This document shows positions 23,641-34,450 of a stretch of DNA of 64,000 nucleotides, in pieces. A program made the translations under genes and the position numbers. Position 1 is the stretch's first letter. Every line of letters starts with the position of its first letter. The DNA lies in the NCBI GenBank assembly GCA_964017065.1, contig OZ024787.1:4699569-4763568 (forward strand), given 5' to 3'. Source of the stretch: Haliclona indistincta (Eukaryota; Porifera; Demospongiae; Haplosclerida; Chalinidae). Under the pieces are notes generated by a model. That model saw only the letters and a program-made list of their open reading frames with translations, was not told where the DNA came from and searched no databases.

Positions 23641-25580
23641 GCATTTTCTCTTAAAAGCACTATTAAACTACTCCTACAGTCAAGCTACACTTCATCAGCG
23701 CTTACCAGATTGCAAGCTAGGTCACTGGAAGAATTTTCCAACTGTTTGTCTCAGGACTATTTCAGTGGATGGTACGATTCATTGTAACAAACCATTGTAC
23801 TACAATTAGACCGTGTGTGTTACGCACTTCTAGTGTGTTCATTGTTATAATAAAAATAATTATTGCGATACGAAACACCAAGAGTTCATACTTAACTACT
23901 CTGTTTTGTTACGACTTGCCAGACCATCACTTTTTCAGTTGCACCTGTGGACATAACACCATCAAATCAAGCAGCACGTTGTCACTCATTATGACAAACC
24001 TGATGTTCATTCTCCTAGAACAAAATAGGAGTTTAGTAATAACCCTGTCAGATTTCACAAAATTAATAGTCTGAGAGAGAGAGAAAATAATTAATTTCGA
24101 TAACCTTAAATCTAGGGCTACACACAAGACAACAGTCAATAATACGCCTATTTTATGCCTATCATTATCACTGGCAGATTATACAAAACCCTCATTATAC
24201 AAGGCCGTAGCCAGGAATTTACGGAAAGGCCTCTTTTTCTTGTGCCGCAAAAAGTTTGTCTTACTGAAAATCATGGGATGGCTGTGTGAATTGATTTTTT
24301 TGCGCTAATTCTCATGAACAGTCGCGTAGGACTACCTATAGATGTGCTATTTTCACTGAAAACAAGCTGCCTCAATTTTGGCTAAGGAAGTGGACCTCTT
24401 GTTAAGAAAGGTGGACCTTTCAGGAGACTGGGCGGTTCTTCAGAATCCCGTGAGCTACGTGTGTCGTTAAGAGAATTAATTTTTGCGCAAACATTTTTCT
24501 ACCCATTTCGCTGCATTCATCCTCCACAATTAATTTCACGTATCAGTAGCCTAATTTTAACTATTGTGCAACAGAGGCTAGACGTGTGTGCTCGTTGGTA
24601 CTAGGTAAAGTGTTCGGTACTTTTTGTACAAGACAACGTTCTTTTCAGTTTGTGATTACAAGTGTGCTGTTCATGCAGCTAGCCTAGTCAGGCATGGCCT
24701 GACTGTTCACGTTCACAGAATAGTCAGGGGACATTAGAATACTGTACCTTAGGAATTTGACTACGCCAACGCAGATGTAATTTTCGTGGGCGTGACTAAC
24801 CCACGTGTTACGCGATGGCGCTGGTTGCGGCTGTATGTTCCCGATCAGAAGCAAAGCAAGTGGTCTGCCTTGGCTGTAACAATAGTTCAACAATAGAGAA
24901 GCTCAGCTCAGCTTGGCATGCTCTGACAAAGAGAAGCTCAGCCACTCGAGAGACTCACCATAAATCGCCAGATGTCATAGCTACTACATTATATCATCAC
25001 TACATTCTTCGTAACCGCTCTGCAATCTAATTGGTTCTACAAATATAGTTGCAGAGGTACATGCAGGTACCGTACAGTATTCTGATGTCCTTTGACTATT
25101 CCGTGAACGCGAATAGTCATGCCACGCCTGACTACTGTTAGCCTCAGATACGTTAACAAGACAAGCATGAAACAAATTCTCTGTGAAATAAAGCAGCTGA
25201 ATGCGTACTAGCTATAGAGAGCCTATAGATCTATAGCTAGCAGGGGCGACCGGTCTATTTACAGGAAAACCAACAACAGTGATGCTCCTATAATACAATC
25301 TGACCATTTCTACCTATTTGTAGACTCACCAGTTCTACTCAGAGATCATGTAGGTGCCGGTTCAGGACCTTGAATTCACAGACAAGCTATGACATTCAGC
25401 CGGTTCTAGCTGAGATTTCTTCTCGTTGCAACGCCTTTTCATTGTCACAAAGAAGTTTAAAAGGCTTGTCCACTTGGCTCGTAGTAGAATAGAATGCCAG
25501 ACAGCAGAAATTACTCGTCTTCAGTGGATTTGATCGCCTCTAGGTTCCTATAAACAGCAGCCATCTTTACTATAAAGTAG
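23640..25580. mobile_element. Right arm of a second large foldback element (cf. 43015-44530)
   Basis: From CTACTCCTACAGTCAAGCTA to about AAAGTAGGCG it parallels 43020-44530 in the same orientation, with indels and substitutions. The matching left arm is not present on this side of the gap, and the CACCCGCTTCACC-type terminus is missing. No coding content supported. Confidence 0.7.
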
Positions 25581-25836
25581 GCGTAGGCTCGTTCGCATTA
25601 GATCCTCCCCTCTAAGGTTTTATTATTATTGAACTATTGAAACCCTAGCCCTCTCACGAGACGGTAAAACTAGAAACGTTTTTTATCTAAATACAGTCGA
25701 TTTCAGTTCCGTTCGAACATCGCGTACAGCGTATTCCGTGTGACCCGTCGCGTAACGCGTGTAGTTAGATAAAAAACGCGTAACGCGTGTGCGTATCGCG
25801 TAACGCGTAACGCGTGTGACCCGTCGCGTAACCCGT

Positions 25837-25894
25837 CGCATGTGGCTGTAGTGTAGGGCGTGGCCCGCCACGCCCTACACTACAGCCACATGCG
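25837..25894. repeat. Perfect 27-bp hairpin near the 5' TIR
   Basis: Arms 25837-25863 and 25868-25894 are perfect inverse copies (core GGCTGTAGTGTAGGGCGTGG) around a 4-nt loop. It lies just upstream of the transposase ORF. Confidence 0.9.
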
Positions 25895-25926
25895 TACGCG
25901 CCTAATTCAAAACAGTCCAACTCACT

Positions 25927-26921
25927 ATGTCGGCAGAACCAACGCGTAAGTCAGCCTATTCAACTGATCTTCGCTGGAGAGTTGTCTGGCAACGTATCGG
26001 TATGGCACTCTCTTACAGGAAAATAGCCTTGAATCTTAACATTTCTGTAAGCACAGCATATGCAACGAACCAACGTTCAGGCTTTTCGAACAGACTGGTA
26101 GCGTGAAGGCTAGAAGGGCTCCTAGCAGGCCGGAGACAAGATGTCTAAGCAGTGCTGAAGAGCTATATGTTGTAGGTTTTGTCCTGGAGAATCCCACCAC
26201 TTACCTAGGCGAACTCTGTCGTGAAATCAGCCAAGTATCTGGGAAACTTGTCTCGGATTCTACTGTATGTCGCCTGCTTGCAAGATATGGATTTACTAGG
26301 AAGAAGATACGAACTGTAGCCAAGCAAAGATCCATCGACCTGCGAGCTGAATTTATGGCTTGGATGAGCTCATATGACCGAGACCTTTTGGTCTGGGTGG
26401 ATGAGACTGGTTCTGACCATCGAGATCATGCACGCAGGTACGGATATGCTATTTCAGGTCAGACTCCAGTTTATCACCGCTTTCTCGAGAGAGGACCACG
26501 AGTGTCCGCCATTGCCGCCATGAACACAGAAGGGGTTATAGCAGCTGAATGTCACTTGGGATCAGTTAATGGCGACATATTTCTTGACTTCCTCAGAGGT
26601 AGCCTGATTCCTAACATGCAGCAATACGATGGAATTGCCAGGAGATCAATTGTCATTTTGGATAATTGCTCAATACATCACGTAACAGAAGTTACAGAAC
26701 TCTTTAGGGAAGCTGGAATAGTTGTTTTTTATCTACCTCCATATTCTCCGGATCTTAATCCCATTGAGGAGCTATTCAGCTACGCCAAATACTACCTCAA
26801 AAGGCATGACGAACTACTTCAGGCAATTACTGATCCTACACCAATTATCCAAGCTGCATTTGATAGTGTTTCTCCCGATCAATGTGCAGCTTGGATAACT
26901 CACTCTGGTTACAATATATAG
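25927..26921 (+). pseudogene. DD34E transposase (Tc1/mariner-IS630 type), one frameshift
   Basis: ATG at 25927 opens a frame encoding an N-terminal helix-turn-helix (TDLRWRVVWQRIG...YRKIALNLNIS). At about 26055-26070 the similarity moves to the frame that carries RLFEQTGSVKARR and the whole catalytic domain to TAG/TAA-bounded 26921. Catalytic residues: D in VWVDETG, D in VILDNCSIHH, E in SPDLNPIEEL, with 34 residues between the second D and the E. The frame change fits a single-base deletion between the HTH and catalytic parts; an intron there is unlikely, because the only GT-AG pair is about 34 nt and restores the wrong frame. Transposases of this type cut and paste at TA. The catalytic part alone appears intact. 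Confidence 0.85.
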
Positions 26922-27056
26922 AGCGAGTCACCAAACTAGATTATCATGCACATGAAATACATGTATATGTACTGACAACAGATTTTTGCAGTAGCTACAA
27001 TGTACACTGCCAAGAAATCAATGAGAGTCACAATGTATATCAATGAGAGTCACAAT

Positions 27057-27105
27057 GATCATGTCAGACATGCTAGACTACATATCTAGCATGTCTGACA
27101 TGATC
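27057..27105. repeat. 21-bp-arm hairpin between the convergent ORFs
   Basis: GATCATGTCAGACATGCTAG and its inverse surround a short CTACATA-like loop and overlap the last codons of the minus-strand ORF. It may act as a 3'-end signal, or simply be a recombination relic. Confidence 0.8.
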
Positions 27106-28082
27106 TTGTTCTGTAGTTGATCATACTGTTGCTTCGTAACAACACCTTTCTCCAAAAGTGAGTGCCACTTGTCCATCTGCTCAATGCATGCTGTGCGTAG
27201 AGTGACTCTTTTACAAGGAGAGACATTTGTTGATGCTGCTTGGTGACTTGCCACACTTGCGGTCAAGGAAGAATCAGATGTTGATGGCCCTGATGGGTGT
27301 GCGATCTGCCTGGTTCCTTTCTTGAAGTATGGCATATCTGGTGGTTCACTATATGATTTGTGCTTGCCCATTTCAATAAGGTGTGCCCACATGCGCAGTT
27401 TCTCTTCTGTGTAAGCGCCAGTATGCTTCTCTTTCAACTCCTCCACAATCTTTCTCACTTCCTCAATCTTCTCTGTGTGTGCTGTACTTCGGCTCCGCTT
27501 AGGTTCAGTGTCTGTAGGTGAGCATGCTGATCTCTTTCCTTTCTTGTTTTTATCCTCTGATTGGTAAAACCAAATAGTGATCTCTTTCTTGCCATCATAT
27601 TCTTCATACATGTCGTCCAGGTCAATGTCATCACTCAGCCATTGTTGCTTCCCACGTGCTCCATGTCCTGGAGATACATATCCCACTTGAATATCAGAAA
27701 CATCTCTGTCCACAAAATAATCAGGAAAACACTCCGACAACGCCTGCTTTATTTCCTCGACAGATGTAAATCGAGTTGTGACTCTGAATTTTCTCAGAAT
27801 ATAATCACTCTTTCTAGCTGGGTTTATAATCTTAGCACTATAAGACAATGATGGTATATCAAGGTGATCTCCTGCATAAGCACTCACATCCACACCACCC
27901 AGATCCTGAAAACCGAAGAAACTTTAGTATTACCACGAACTATTGGTAATGAAAACACTTACCTCTGCGCCATACTCATCACTATCCACGTTGCCAACAG
28001 TAATAGAGTGTCCATAATGGTCCTTACTAATGTAAGGACCGTGAATTTCGAAGGACCTGTTGTACGATTGTGATTCGTCCAT
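27078..28082 (-). CDS. Second ORF of the Tc1/mariner-like element, unknown accessory protein
   Basis: Two exons on the minus strand: 28082-27963 (ATG, 40 codons) and 27905-27078, joined through a 57-nt GT-AG intron in phase 0; product about 315 residues. The N-terminal 150 residues look globular (ILRKFRVTTRFTSVEEIKQA, EITIWFYQSED). A basic, Ser/Thr-rich segment (KNKKGKRSACSPTDTEPKRS), a charged helical stretch (EKIEEVRKIVEELKEKHTG) and a C-terminal helix (IEQMDKWHSLLEKGVVTKQQ) follow. I do not recognise the family. It lies inside the TIRs, convergent with the transposase, so it is probably a transposon-encoded accessory, DNA-binding or regulatory protein (inference). The frame is intact, unlike the transposase. 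Confidence 0.7.
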
Positions 28083-28314
28083 TTTTCACATGTACGGATT
28101 ATTGTGGGCGTGGCTAAGCGTTACGCGGCGCGCGCGGCATTCACTCGTCACGCCGACACAAGCCTCCGTTCGAACGGAACTGCAATCGACTGTAGATGGG
28201 CAGGGTTTCCGAACCGGGTGGAATAGCGATAGCCATCAGGGGGGTACGACAAGCTAATTTAATATGACGTATTGCTGACATACGACACGCCCACTAACGA
28301 ATGGAATCAGGAGT

Positions 28315-28350
28315 CCATAATCAACCGCGCCTACTGACTCCTGATGGAAT
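28315..28350. mobile_element. 36-bp relic of the CAGGAGTCC family with 7-bp duplication
   Basis: CAGGAGTCCATAATCAACCG...ACTGACTCCTG is flanked by ATGGAAT on both sides. It consists of little more than the two TIR tips, yet it has a perfect 7-bp flanking repeat, matching the target size seen at 20477/21178. Confidence 0.75.
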
Positions 28351-29323
28351 GTATGCAGGATAGTTTAAACAGTTTGCCATCGCGCTATAGTACATGATAT
28401 CGAGCTCTGGTGTGCATTGTTTACACTCCAGATCAAGGCAAGTAATATTCCAGAACAATCTACTGAAAATAGCAGAAACAAGTTGTAGCTGTTACAGTGA
28501 TTGGACAACATTGATGCTAGCCTGGTTCCCCAGGCCCAATAGCGGATCGTACAAAGCGTTCAATTGAATGGGTGTGGCAAGGGGGTGGAGCGAAAAGTGA
28601 ATGAGAAGTAGGGCCTGGTGCATGGGCTTGACTAGTCTCGTCCCCAGACCACACCCCTCGCTTAATTGCTCGTGAGAGGGTCTGGTGGCTTTAGTTGCAC
28701 TTTCCTGGGCTTTTCGTGTGCAAGAGTTACGTAACACTAATGAATCCGTATAAAATTAATGTTGGAATTTGCACCTGCAATGCAAGTGTCTAGTATGTAC
28801 TTGCGCGTTAGACGAGGGAGACAGTCTACGAAGGCGAAGACGTCTAGACAGCAGGTATAGACTCTAGCGTTCTCCAGTCGGGAGGCCGACGAAAACGTCT
28901 TTCCCTTGACAAACTCAGGTAAGAGCAAGACGCACGCTGATTGTCTGTCAGACTTTCATAACCGATGCTGACAAATGCAGCTCTGATAGCACGGTCGAGA
29001 ACGTCAGGCAAAAGGCTACAGTCATATCTTCAATGCCATCATTCTATTATCGATGTGGGTTAATTGTATTACGTAAGACTTGGCCTTCTGACCAATCAGA
29101 TTCTATCCCAGACATTCCGGGGAAAAAGTTACTTCCTGGCCCAAGAAAATCGACTAAAGCCACCAGACCCTCTCACGAGCAATTAAGCGAGGGGTGTGGT
29201 CTGGGGACGAGACTAGGGCTTGACCTCACTCGGAACAGTACGCCAGCATTCCGGCGTACTGGAATTTCCAATTAACAACCACAGGAACGCTGTAGGCGTG
29301 CACTAAGCTGAGCTGAGTGAAAC

Positions 29324-29602
29324 ATGGTTGATGAAGCCATTTCTTGTGCTGCTGCTGCGCTCGGCTATCCATCTGTTCGCCGCGAACAGATAGATGCTGT
29401 GCGGGCTATTGCGTCAGGAAACGACGTGTTCGTTGCTTTGCCAACGGGATATGGAAAGTCGCTTTGCTACGCCATGCTACCGTTGGTTTTTGACAAGCTC
29501 CATGGCCGTTCGCCAAAGACTTCAATCGTCGTGTGCATCTCTCCATTGGTGGCACTGATGCAAGACCAGAAGGGAAAGTTTTCTCCAAAAGGACTGAGCT
29601 AA
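29324..29602 (+). pseudogene. RecQ-family helicase N-terminal fragment
   Basis: ATG at 29324 gives 92 residues with the RecQ motif 0 region (LGYPSVRREQIDAVRAI), motif I/Walker A (ALPTGYGKSLCY) and motif Ia (VVCISPLVALMQDQ). It then stops at TAATAA, three residues after KFSPKGLS, where RecQ proteins normally continue. The DEAH box, second RecA-like lobe, RQC and HRDC regions are absent nearby. RecQ helicases are 3'-5' DNA helicases in recombination repair. This piece has the ATP-binding half of lobe 1 only and cannot be a working helicase. It lies inside the 28237-30148 TIR element, so it was probably carried as cargo. Confidence 0.8.
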
Positions 29603-30353
29603 TAACCACAAAAATAAAAAAATGTACTTCATTACCACGCCCACAACATTCCTATGTTCCGAGTGAGTTCAAGCCCATGCACCAGACCCTTCACCGCCTC
29701 CTCGAATTTTTTCCTTCGCGTTTTTAATCCTTTCTTTTGCATTTTTTACAATCATTCGAAGGGTCTGGGGACCAGACTACATTGATGCGTATTGCAGCCA
29801 GGGTTTGTGCGCCACAGTCGCAATTTCTTTACATTATTAACTGAATGATGCTCTGGAATGATAGCAATGCTGTTTTGATCACGTTGGTGCTTTCTTGGGT
29901 GAATAGTTTTGCCAACCAATTCTCTATCTTCATCTCTCTGTACTGCAAAAACTGAAAGAGGTAAGGGTGGGGTAAGGTAGCTTAAACGAAAGCTCTTGGG
30001 TAGTAGTATCTATTCCGCAACACACTTACTGTTGAAATTGTCCTCTAAAGACGAAGCTGACCAGGAAAGTCGCAATGTATTTTGATTTACCCTACGAGCA
30101 GTAACGTCAGCATTACGTCAGAATAAATTAGCTTGTCGTACCCCCCTGGATAGCCATTATTGTGATTGCACAATACGCACGTGACCAAGCTGTGGCTAGC
30201 GCACGTGACCAAGCAGCTAGAGTATCGCCGCGCCGTATGGATCAATATCACGGAGAACACATTACCCGGCATTTGTCTGGAGTCTTCGAAGAACGGTAAG
30301 CTCGTGTAGGATCGCCATTCTACGCTTGCCAGATAATTATAACCGCCGTATAG

Positions 30354-30708
30354 GCAGGGTTCCCACTGAAAAATTAGACAGTCACAGATTCAGCGGCCTT
30401 GCGTCTCGGTGTGTAGAGTGGTTTGACCCGAACATGGAACGGACAAACAGAGAAGCGCCAAGTCCTTCCTTTTTGCAAGAAAAAATAAAAATACTTGAAA
30501 TAACTTGGCGGCGCTAGCCAATCGTAAGTAAATACTTATTGTTCAAACTACATTCAGCACCAAAGGTCAGTTTTGTTGGTAGGGATGCACATGAACACTC
30601 TGTCAAGATTACCAAGATCTCCGACGTCGCAGTGATCTTTTTGCGTTGTTTCCAGGCCATACATTGAAAGAGGGCGAGGCTCTGAGACGATGACGAAAGT
30701 AGACTTAG
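30354..30708. repeat. Dispersed repeat, inverted copy at 51041-51397
   Basis: The stretch from CAGGGTTCCCACTGAAAAAT to GATGACGAAAGTAGACTTAG recurs inverted at 51041-51397 with few differences. Apparent ORFs in it are not conserved as proteins. It continues rightward into the palindromic element at 30990-32555. Confidence 0.8.
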
Positions 30709-30989
30709 GACATTACCAGCTAATAATGACATCCTGTTACAATTTCCGTATACTAAATTAACTTGTGTCCGTATACCTCCCTTAGTTAATGTATTAGTTC
30801 TATTGGGAGATGAACTTCTAGCAGTCATCCTGGCTAACGTGAACACAAATTTATATTTGCCCACCCCAGAGAGCAAACTTCAGCTCATTGGCTACTGATT
30901 AGTACAAAAAAGTGTTGCAGAAAGGCAGCGAGAAAGCGTTCCAAAACGGGGTTGAAAGTCGCGACCGTCGCTCAATTGGAATTGTAGAA

Positions 30990-32555
30990 TAAATTATCTA
31001 TATTCGGTCAACATGTATATTCGTACGCTATTGCCAGCAAAACCAACGCAGCTAAGACGGTGTCTGCCACAGCAAACTATAGCCACTTGCATGTGTAGAA
31101 GACACAGCAAACCGCTAGCTCCAGCGTCCTTCCTGAAGGCTACAACAAACAATAATAGACACGTGTACGAATTTCCCTAAGATCGGTAGAATCTCTGTAT
31201 TTTCGTTTCACCACTCGCTACGTCCAACGAAGTAGAGGAGCTGGCTAATTATGCCTCGGTGGGCGGAGCCACGAGGCATACAGTAGTTCGTTCGTTTGTT
31301 TGTCAGTCAGTCATTCCGTCCGTTACTTCAGTTTTGCGGCGCACGCTGAACGCCGAGCCCTGAAACTAGCAATGCAAGTAGAACTCGATATTATCTCGCT
31401 TTTCAACATTTGAAATTTGTACACGAAGCTTCGTTCTCGAGTTATGGCGTGATTTGCTTACTTTGTTTGCCGTTGCTGGCGATCTGGACTTCTCCAATGG
31501 CAAAGCTGTCCACAGTTGACTGCCTAGAAGCTGATAGGTTCAAATTTTACTACAGGATATCAGCGCAGGTCCAGAGAAATCGTGTAAGGCAAGCTATGGA
31601 AGTTATCTCGCTCGTGGTATGACTGCTGCGCTAAACACTGTAGACACGCCCAGTTGAATTGTGGTTAGCACTGATTGGCTTCTGATTGCATAACTAAAGC
31701 AACTGCTGTACAGAAATCCTGTATGCATGCATCAGCAGTTGCTGTGTTTATGGAATGGTGGATAGTTGTGGTTGTGGATATAGTGTCATTTCATTGTGTA
31801 TGTTTTTATAAGTTGTCAGTCACTAACATAGTGTTCAACTAGCAACAGCAGACTTTCATTACTGCTTGTGTATTTCAGTTCAGCGTATTTAGTCAGACAG
31901 GCATGTATGCATAACATTCCACCGAGGCATAAGCACCTTCGGTGCCTAGTTTAGTGCTGCTAGCATACACCCATCCTTGTGCTAAACGATGAGCAGCAGA
32001 AGTAGCCGAACATTCTCCTTGAACACAAGAAAAACGCAACAACATCACCCCCGCTGACCCCTCAAAGATCGTCATCAACAATACAGTAAAGTATTGTGCT
32101 TATGGAGACGTATTATTATAATTTTTATTTTGGCTCTCCATAAGCACAATACTTTACTGTATTGTTGATGACGATCTTTGAGGGGTCAGCGGGGGTGATG
32201 TTGTTGCGTTTTTCTTGTGTTCAAGGAGAATGTTCGGCTACTTCTGCTGCTCATCGTTTAGCACAAGGATGGGTGTATGCTAGCAGCACTAAATTAGCCA
32301 GCTCCTCTACTTCGTTGGACGTAGCGAGTGGTGAAACGAAAATACAGAGATTCTACCGATCTTAGGGAAATTCGTACACGTGTCTATTATTGTTTGTTGT
32401 CGCCTTCAGGAAGGACGCTGGAGCTAGCGGTTTGCTGTGTCTTCTACACATGCAAGTGGCTATAGTTTGCTGTGGTAGACACCGTCTTAGCTGCGTTGGT
32501 TTTGCTGGCAATAGCGTACGAATATACATGTTCACCGAATATAGATAATTTACTC
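30990..32555. mobile_element. Palindromic element with a nested TIR element in its left arm
   Basis: Right arm 32107-32555 matches, inverted, 30990-31248 plus 31954-32105. The centre is near 32108 (CTTATGGAGA...TCTCCATAAG). The left arm is interrupted by the element at 31249-31953. A single-arm copy in right-arm orientation lies at 50286-50705. Arm-internal ORFs (around TIFEGSAGVMLLRFSCVQGE) are repeat-derived and unsupported as genes. Confidence 0.8.
31249..31953. mobile_element. TTATGCCTCGG-type TIR element, copy C
   Basis: Begins TTATGCCTCGGTGGGCGGAG and ends near CCACCGAGGCATAAGCACCT; interior as in copies A and B. The other arm of the host palindrome gives the uninterrupted sequence (GCTGGCTAATTTAGTGCTGC), which marks this as a nested, later insertion. 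Confidence 0.8.
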
Positions 32556-33540
32556 TATTGGCGAGGTCTAAAAACATGGTTTTTTCAAATTTTGAACGAC
32601 TGTCGCTTGAAAAGCTTTAAACTTTTTCTATTTGCCGGCCCCAGGTTTGATAGAGTACCTTTTTAGGTATCGAATGGTATGGTCGAAATTTATACTGGGA
32701 CATGGGAACACGTTCCCTTTTGGGGGTAAAGTTGGGTGATCTTCAAGTTCTTCCTCGTTGTACAAACAGTATCAACAGCTGCTTTTGTAAGTTCAAATTC
32801 AAATTTACGCAATGGCTAACACTGTCTATGGTGTCTCTCTAGGTGCTCATAAGCCCTTTGTTGACGAAGAGATGGATTCTAGAAGTCACCGCGGGGCTTG
32901 CCGATCAGTGTCGCCGCCGAGTCATGCCGACCGAGATCGTCCCGCTGGCGTCTCTGTCAACATCGTGCTATTTCAGCAGGACACTGGAGCGATGGAGAGC
33001 AACGTCTTCTTGTGCCCGACTGTGATCATGAACCAATGTAGACGGCATCATTACAAAGCTATACCAGCTACCTGGAGCTTCTGGCATGCCGTCTGTACCA
33101 CCGAATGATAGCTATATAGCATTGACACGTCTTTTTCGAGCGATTGGAGCTTACAGAGAGCATACTGTATAAAGGGCAAGTTTACTAGTCTTGGTGTGTA
33201 TAAAGGAATAGTGTTGGCTTGTACTTCAGACAGAGCACTAAGCTGCTGACTCAATAGCTGGCTGCATACATTGTTGACCACACCTCTCTTTCTTTGTTTC
33301 TCACAACAGTCTCAAACCAAGTGTAAGCCCTTGTCTGGACACAAGTAGCAAAGTAAATGACCTCTTGATCATCCAGTAGCAATGTTGATTTTACCTTTTT
33401 CTCTCGGCAAGGCTTTAAGTTCAAGAAATGCATCCAGAGACGACTACGATTGAACTCTCTAAACTTTTGTTCTTGAAAAGACTTGAAAGTCTTGAATACA
33501 TGCTAGTATTGTTCTATCTATGCAGTGATAGTCAAGTATG
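32556..33540. other. Diverged repeat plus unassigned sequence
   Basis: About 32570-32790 is a diverged copy of the repeat at 7830-8040. A 98-codon ORF at 32812-33108 (MANTVYGVSLGAHK...) has no recognisable domain, and a competing frame is equally open, so I do not call it. 33110-33540 shows nothing identifiable. Confidence 0.4.
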
Positions 33541-33541
33541 A

Positions 33542-33981
33542 TAGGGCGGTTGCAATTACGTCATTTATATGACGTCACGTTACTTCCGGGTGGCATAAAT
33601 TGCCCGTTCCCAATGAAAATGTACAGTAAATTCAACACTTTGAGCGTGCACTGAACGCGTACGCAAGATCGAGAAGCTGTTTTATGGCATCTACAAGCTA
33701 TCTGCAGCTACCAGAAATGATGTGTAAGCTTAAAAAGACGCTAGCAACTACTCAAAAAAAATTTAGAGGGATGCGTTTTAAACGCACTTTGGCTACTTAC
33801 AGACTAGCAGGGAGCTATAGCTAGCTCATGGCATCCTTAACGCGGCTCCTCGACCTTGCGTACGCGTCCAGTGCACGCTCAAAGTGTTGAATTTACTGTA
33901 CATTTTCATTGAGAACAAGCAATTTTTGCCACCCGGAAGTGAATTACGTAATGTTTTTGACGTCACATGCAACCGCCCTAT
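33542..33981. mobile_element. MITE with ~125-bp TIRs (TAGGGCGGTTGCA)
   Basis: Left TAGGGCGGTTGCAATTACGT and right TGCAACCGCCCTA ends; the arms match inward through TTCAACACTTTGAGCGTGCA to CGCGTACGCAAG (33542-33668, 33855-33981). The centre is non-coding. A TA target is likely. Confidence 0.8.
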
Positions 33982-34450
33982 TGAACAGTTTAAAACAGTA
34001 CAATAAGATAAGACAATACAAACAGGCGACAGATCTGTGAGGGGGAAAACACCAGTCACACACACTGTTTTTGAGAATCTTATTAAACATACTGTTTAGC
34101 AGAATGAGTGATGTCTCTATCCAGCAGGACTCCTCTTTACAATAGCCCTCCCGGGACGAGATGCAACAACAATTGCTCTGCCAAAAGACACCATAGACTT
34201 TATAATTATCACACATCACTACTAGCAGCATTGCTGCAGCTATACATGAGTATCTGAAGCCCATACCTGTACCGTAGGCTAAATTTCGTGGGTGCTATAG
34301 TGTGTACTACCGTGCTAACCTTCCATATTCTTGTTTGGAACAGTCGCTCGGTTTCATACGGTCATACCACCCGCTACAGTACCGAAACCAAGCTCTGATG
34401 TATAGGCGACGGAGCTGACGGTGGTCCTGGGTATAGATTAGCTGCTCAGA
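33982..34450. other. Unassigned flank of the satellite array
   Basis: No supported ORF, TIR or tandem repeat between the MITE and the first satellite unit. Confidence 0.5.

Larger units (their letters stand above)
25694..28192. mobile_element. Tc1/mariner-superfamily element with two convergent ORFs
   Basis: TIRs CAGTCGATTTCAGTTCCGTT (25694) and its inverse ending at 28192 (one visible mismatch) extend to GTTCGAAC. TA flanks both ends (25692-25693, 28193-28194). Contents: a + strand DD34E transposase (25927-26921), a - strand two-exon ORF (28082-27078), a 27-bp-arm hairpin at 25837-25894, and CGCGTAAC-rich repeats in the 5' subterminal region (about 25735-25840). The TA target and DD34E triad place it in the Tc1/mariner/IS630 superfamily. 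Confidence 0.85.
28237..30148. mobile_element. 1.9-kb TIR element with 9-bp target duplication carrying a RecQ fragment
   Basis: Starts CAGGGGGGTACGACAAGCTA and ends with the inverse (TAGCTTGTCGTACCCCCCTG). The TIR similarity continues about 45 bp, with differences. It is flanked by GATAGCCAT at 28228-28236 and 30149-30157. Inside are a 36-bp relic of the CAGGAGTCC family, an inverted pair (28622-28694 and 29150-29222), and a RecQ-helicase ORF fragment. No transposase was found. The 9-bp duplication suggests a Mutator-like or related superfamily (tentative). Confidence 0.75.

Noticed and set aside
28737..28928. Minus-strand ORF MLLPEFVKGKTFSSAS... inside the RecQ-bearing element
   Set aside because: Short, no domain, and lying between inverted repeat arms.
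30326..30876. Conserved ORFs shared with 51023-51238 (FQCMAWKQRKKITATSEI)
   Set aside because: Similarity is at DNA level along the whole repeat, including non-coding parts, with no codon-position bias visible by eye.
32812..33108. 98-codon ORF MANTVYGVSLGAHK... as a gene
   Set aside because: No recognised domain, a competing open frame on the same strand, and a repeat-rich surrounding. I cannot support it from sequence alone.
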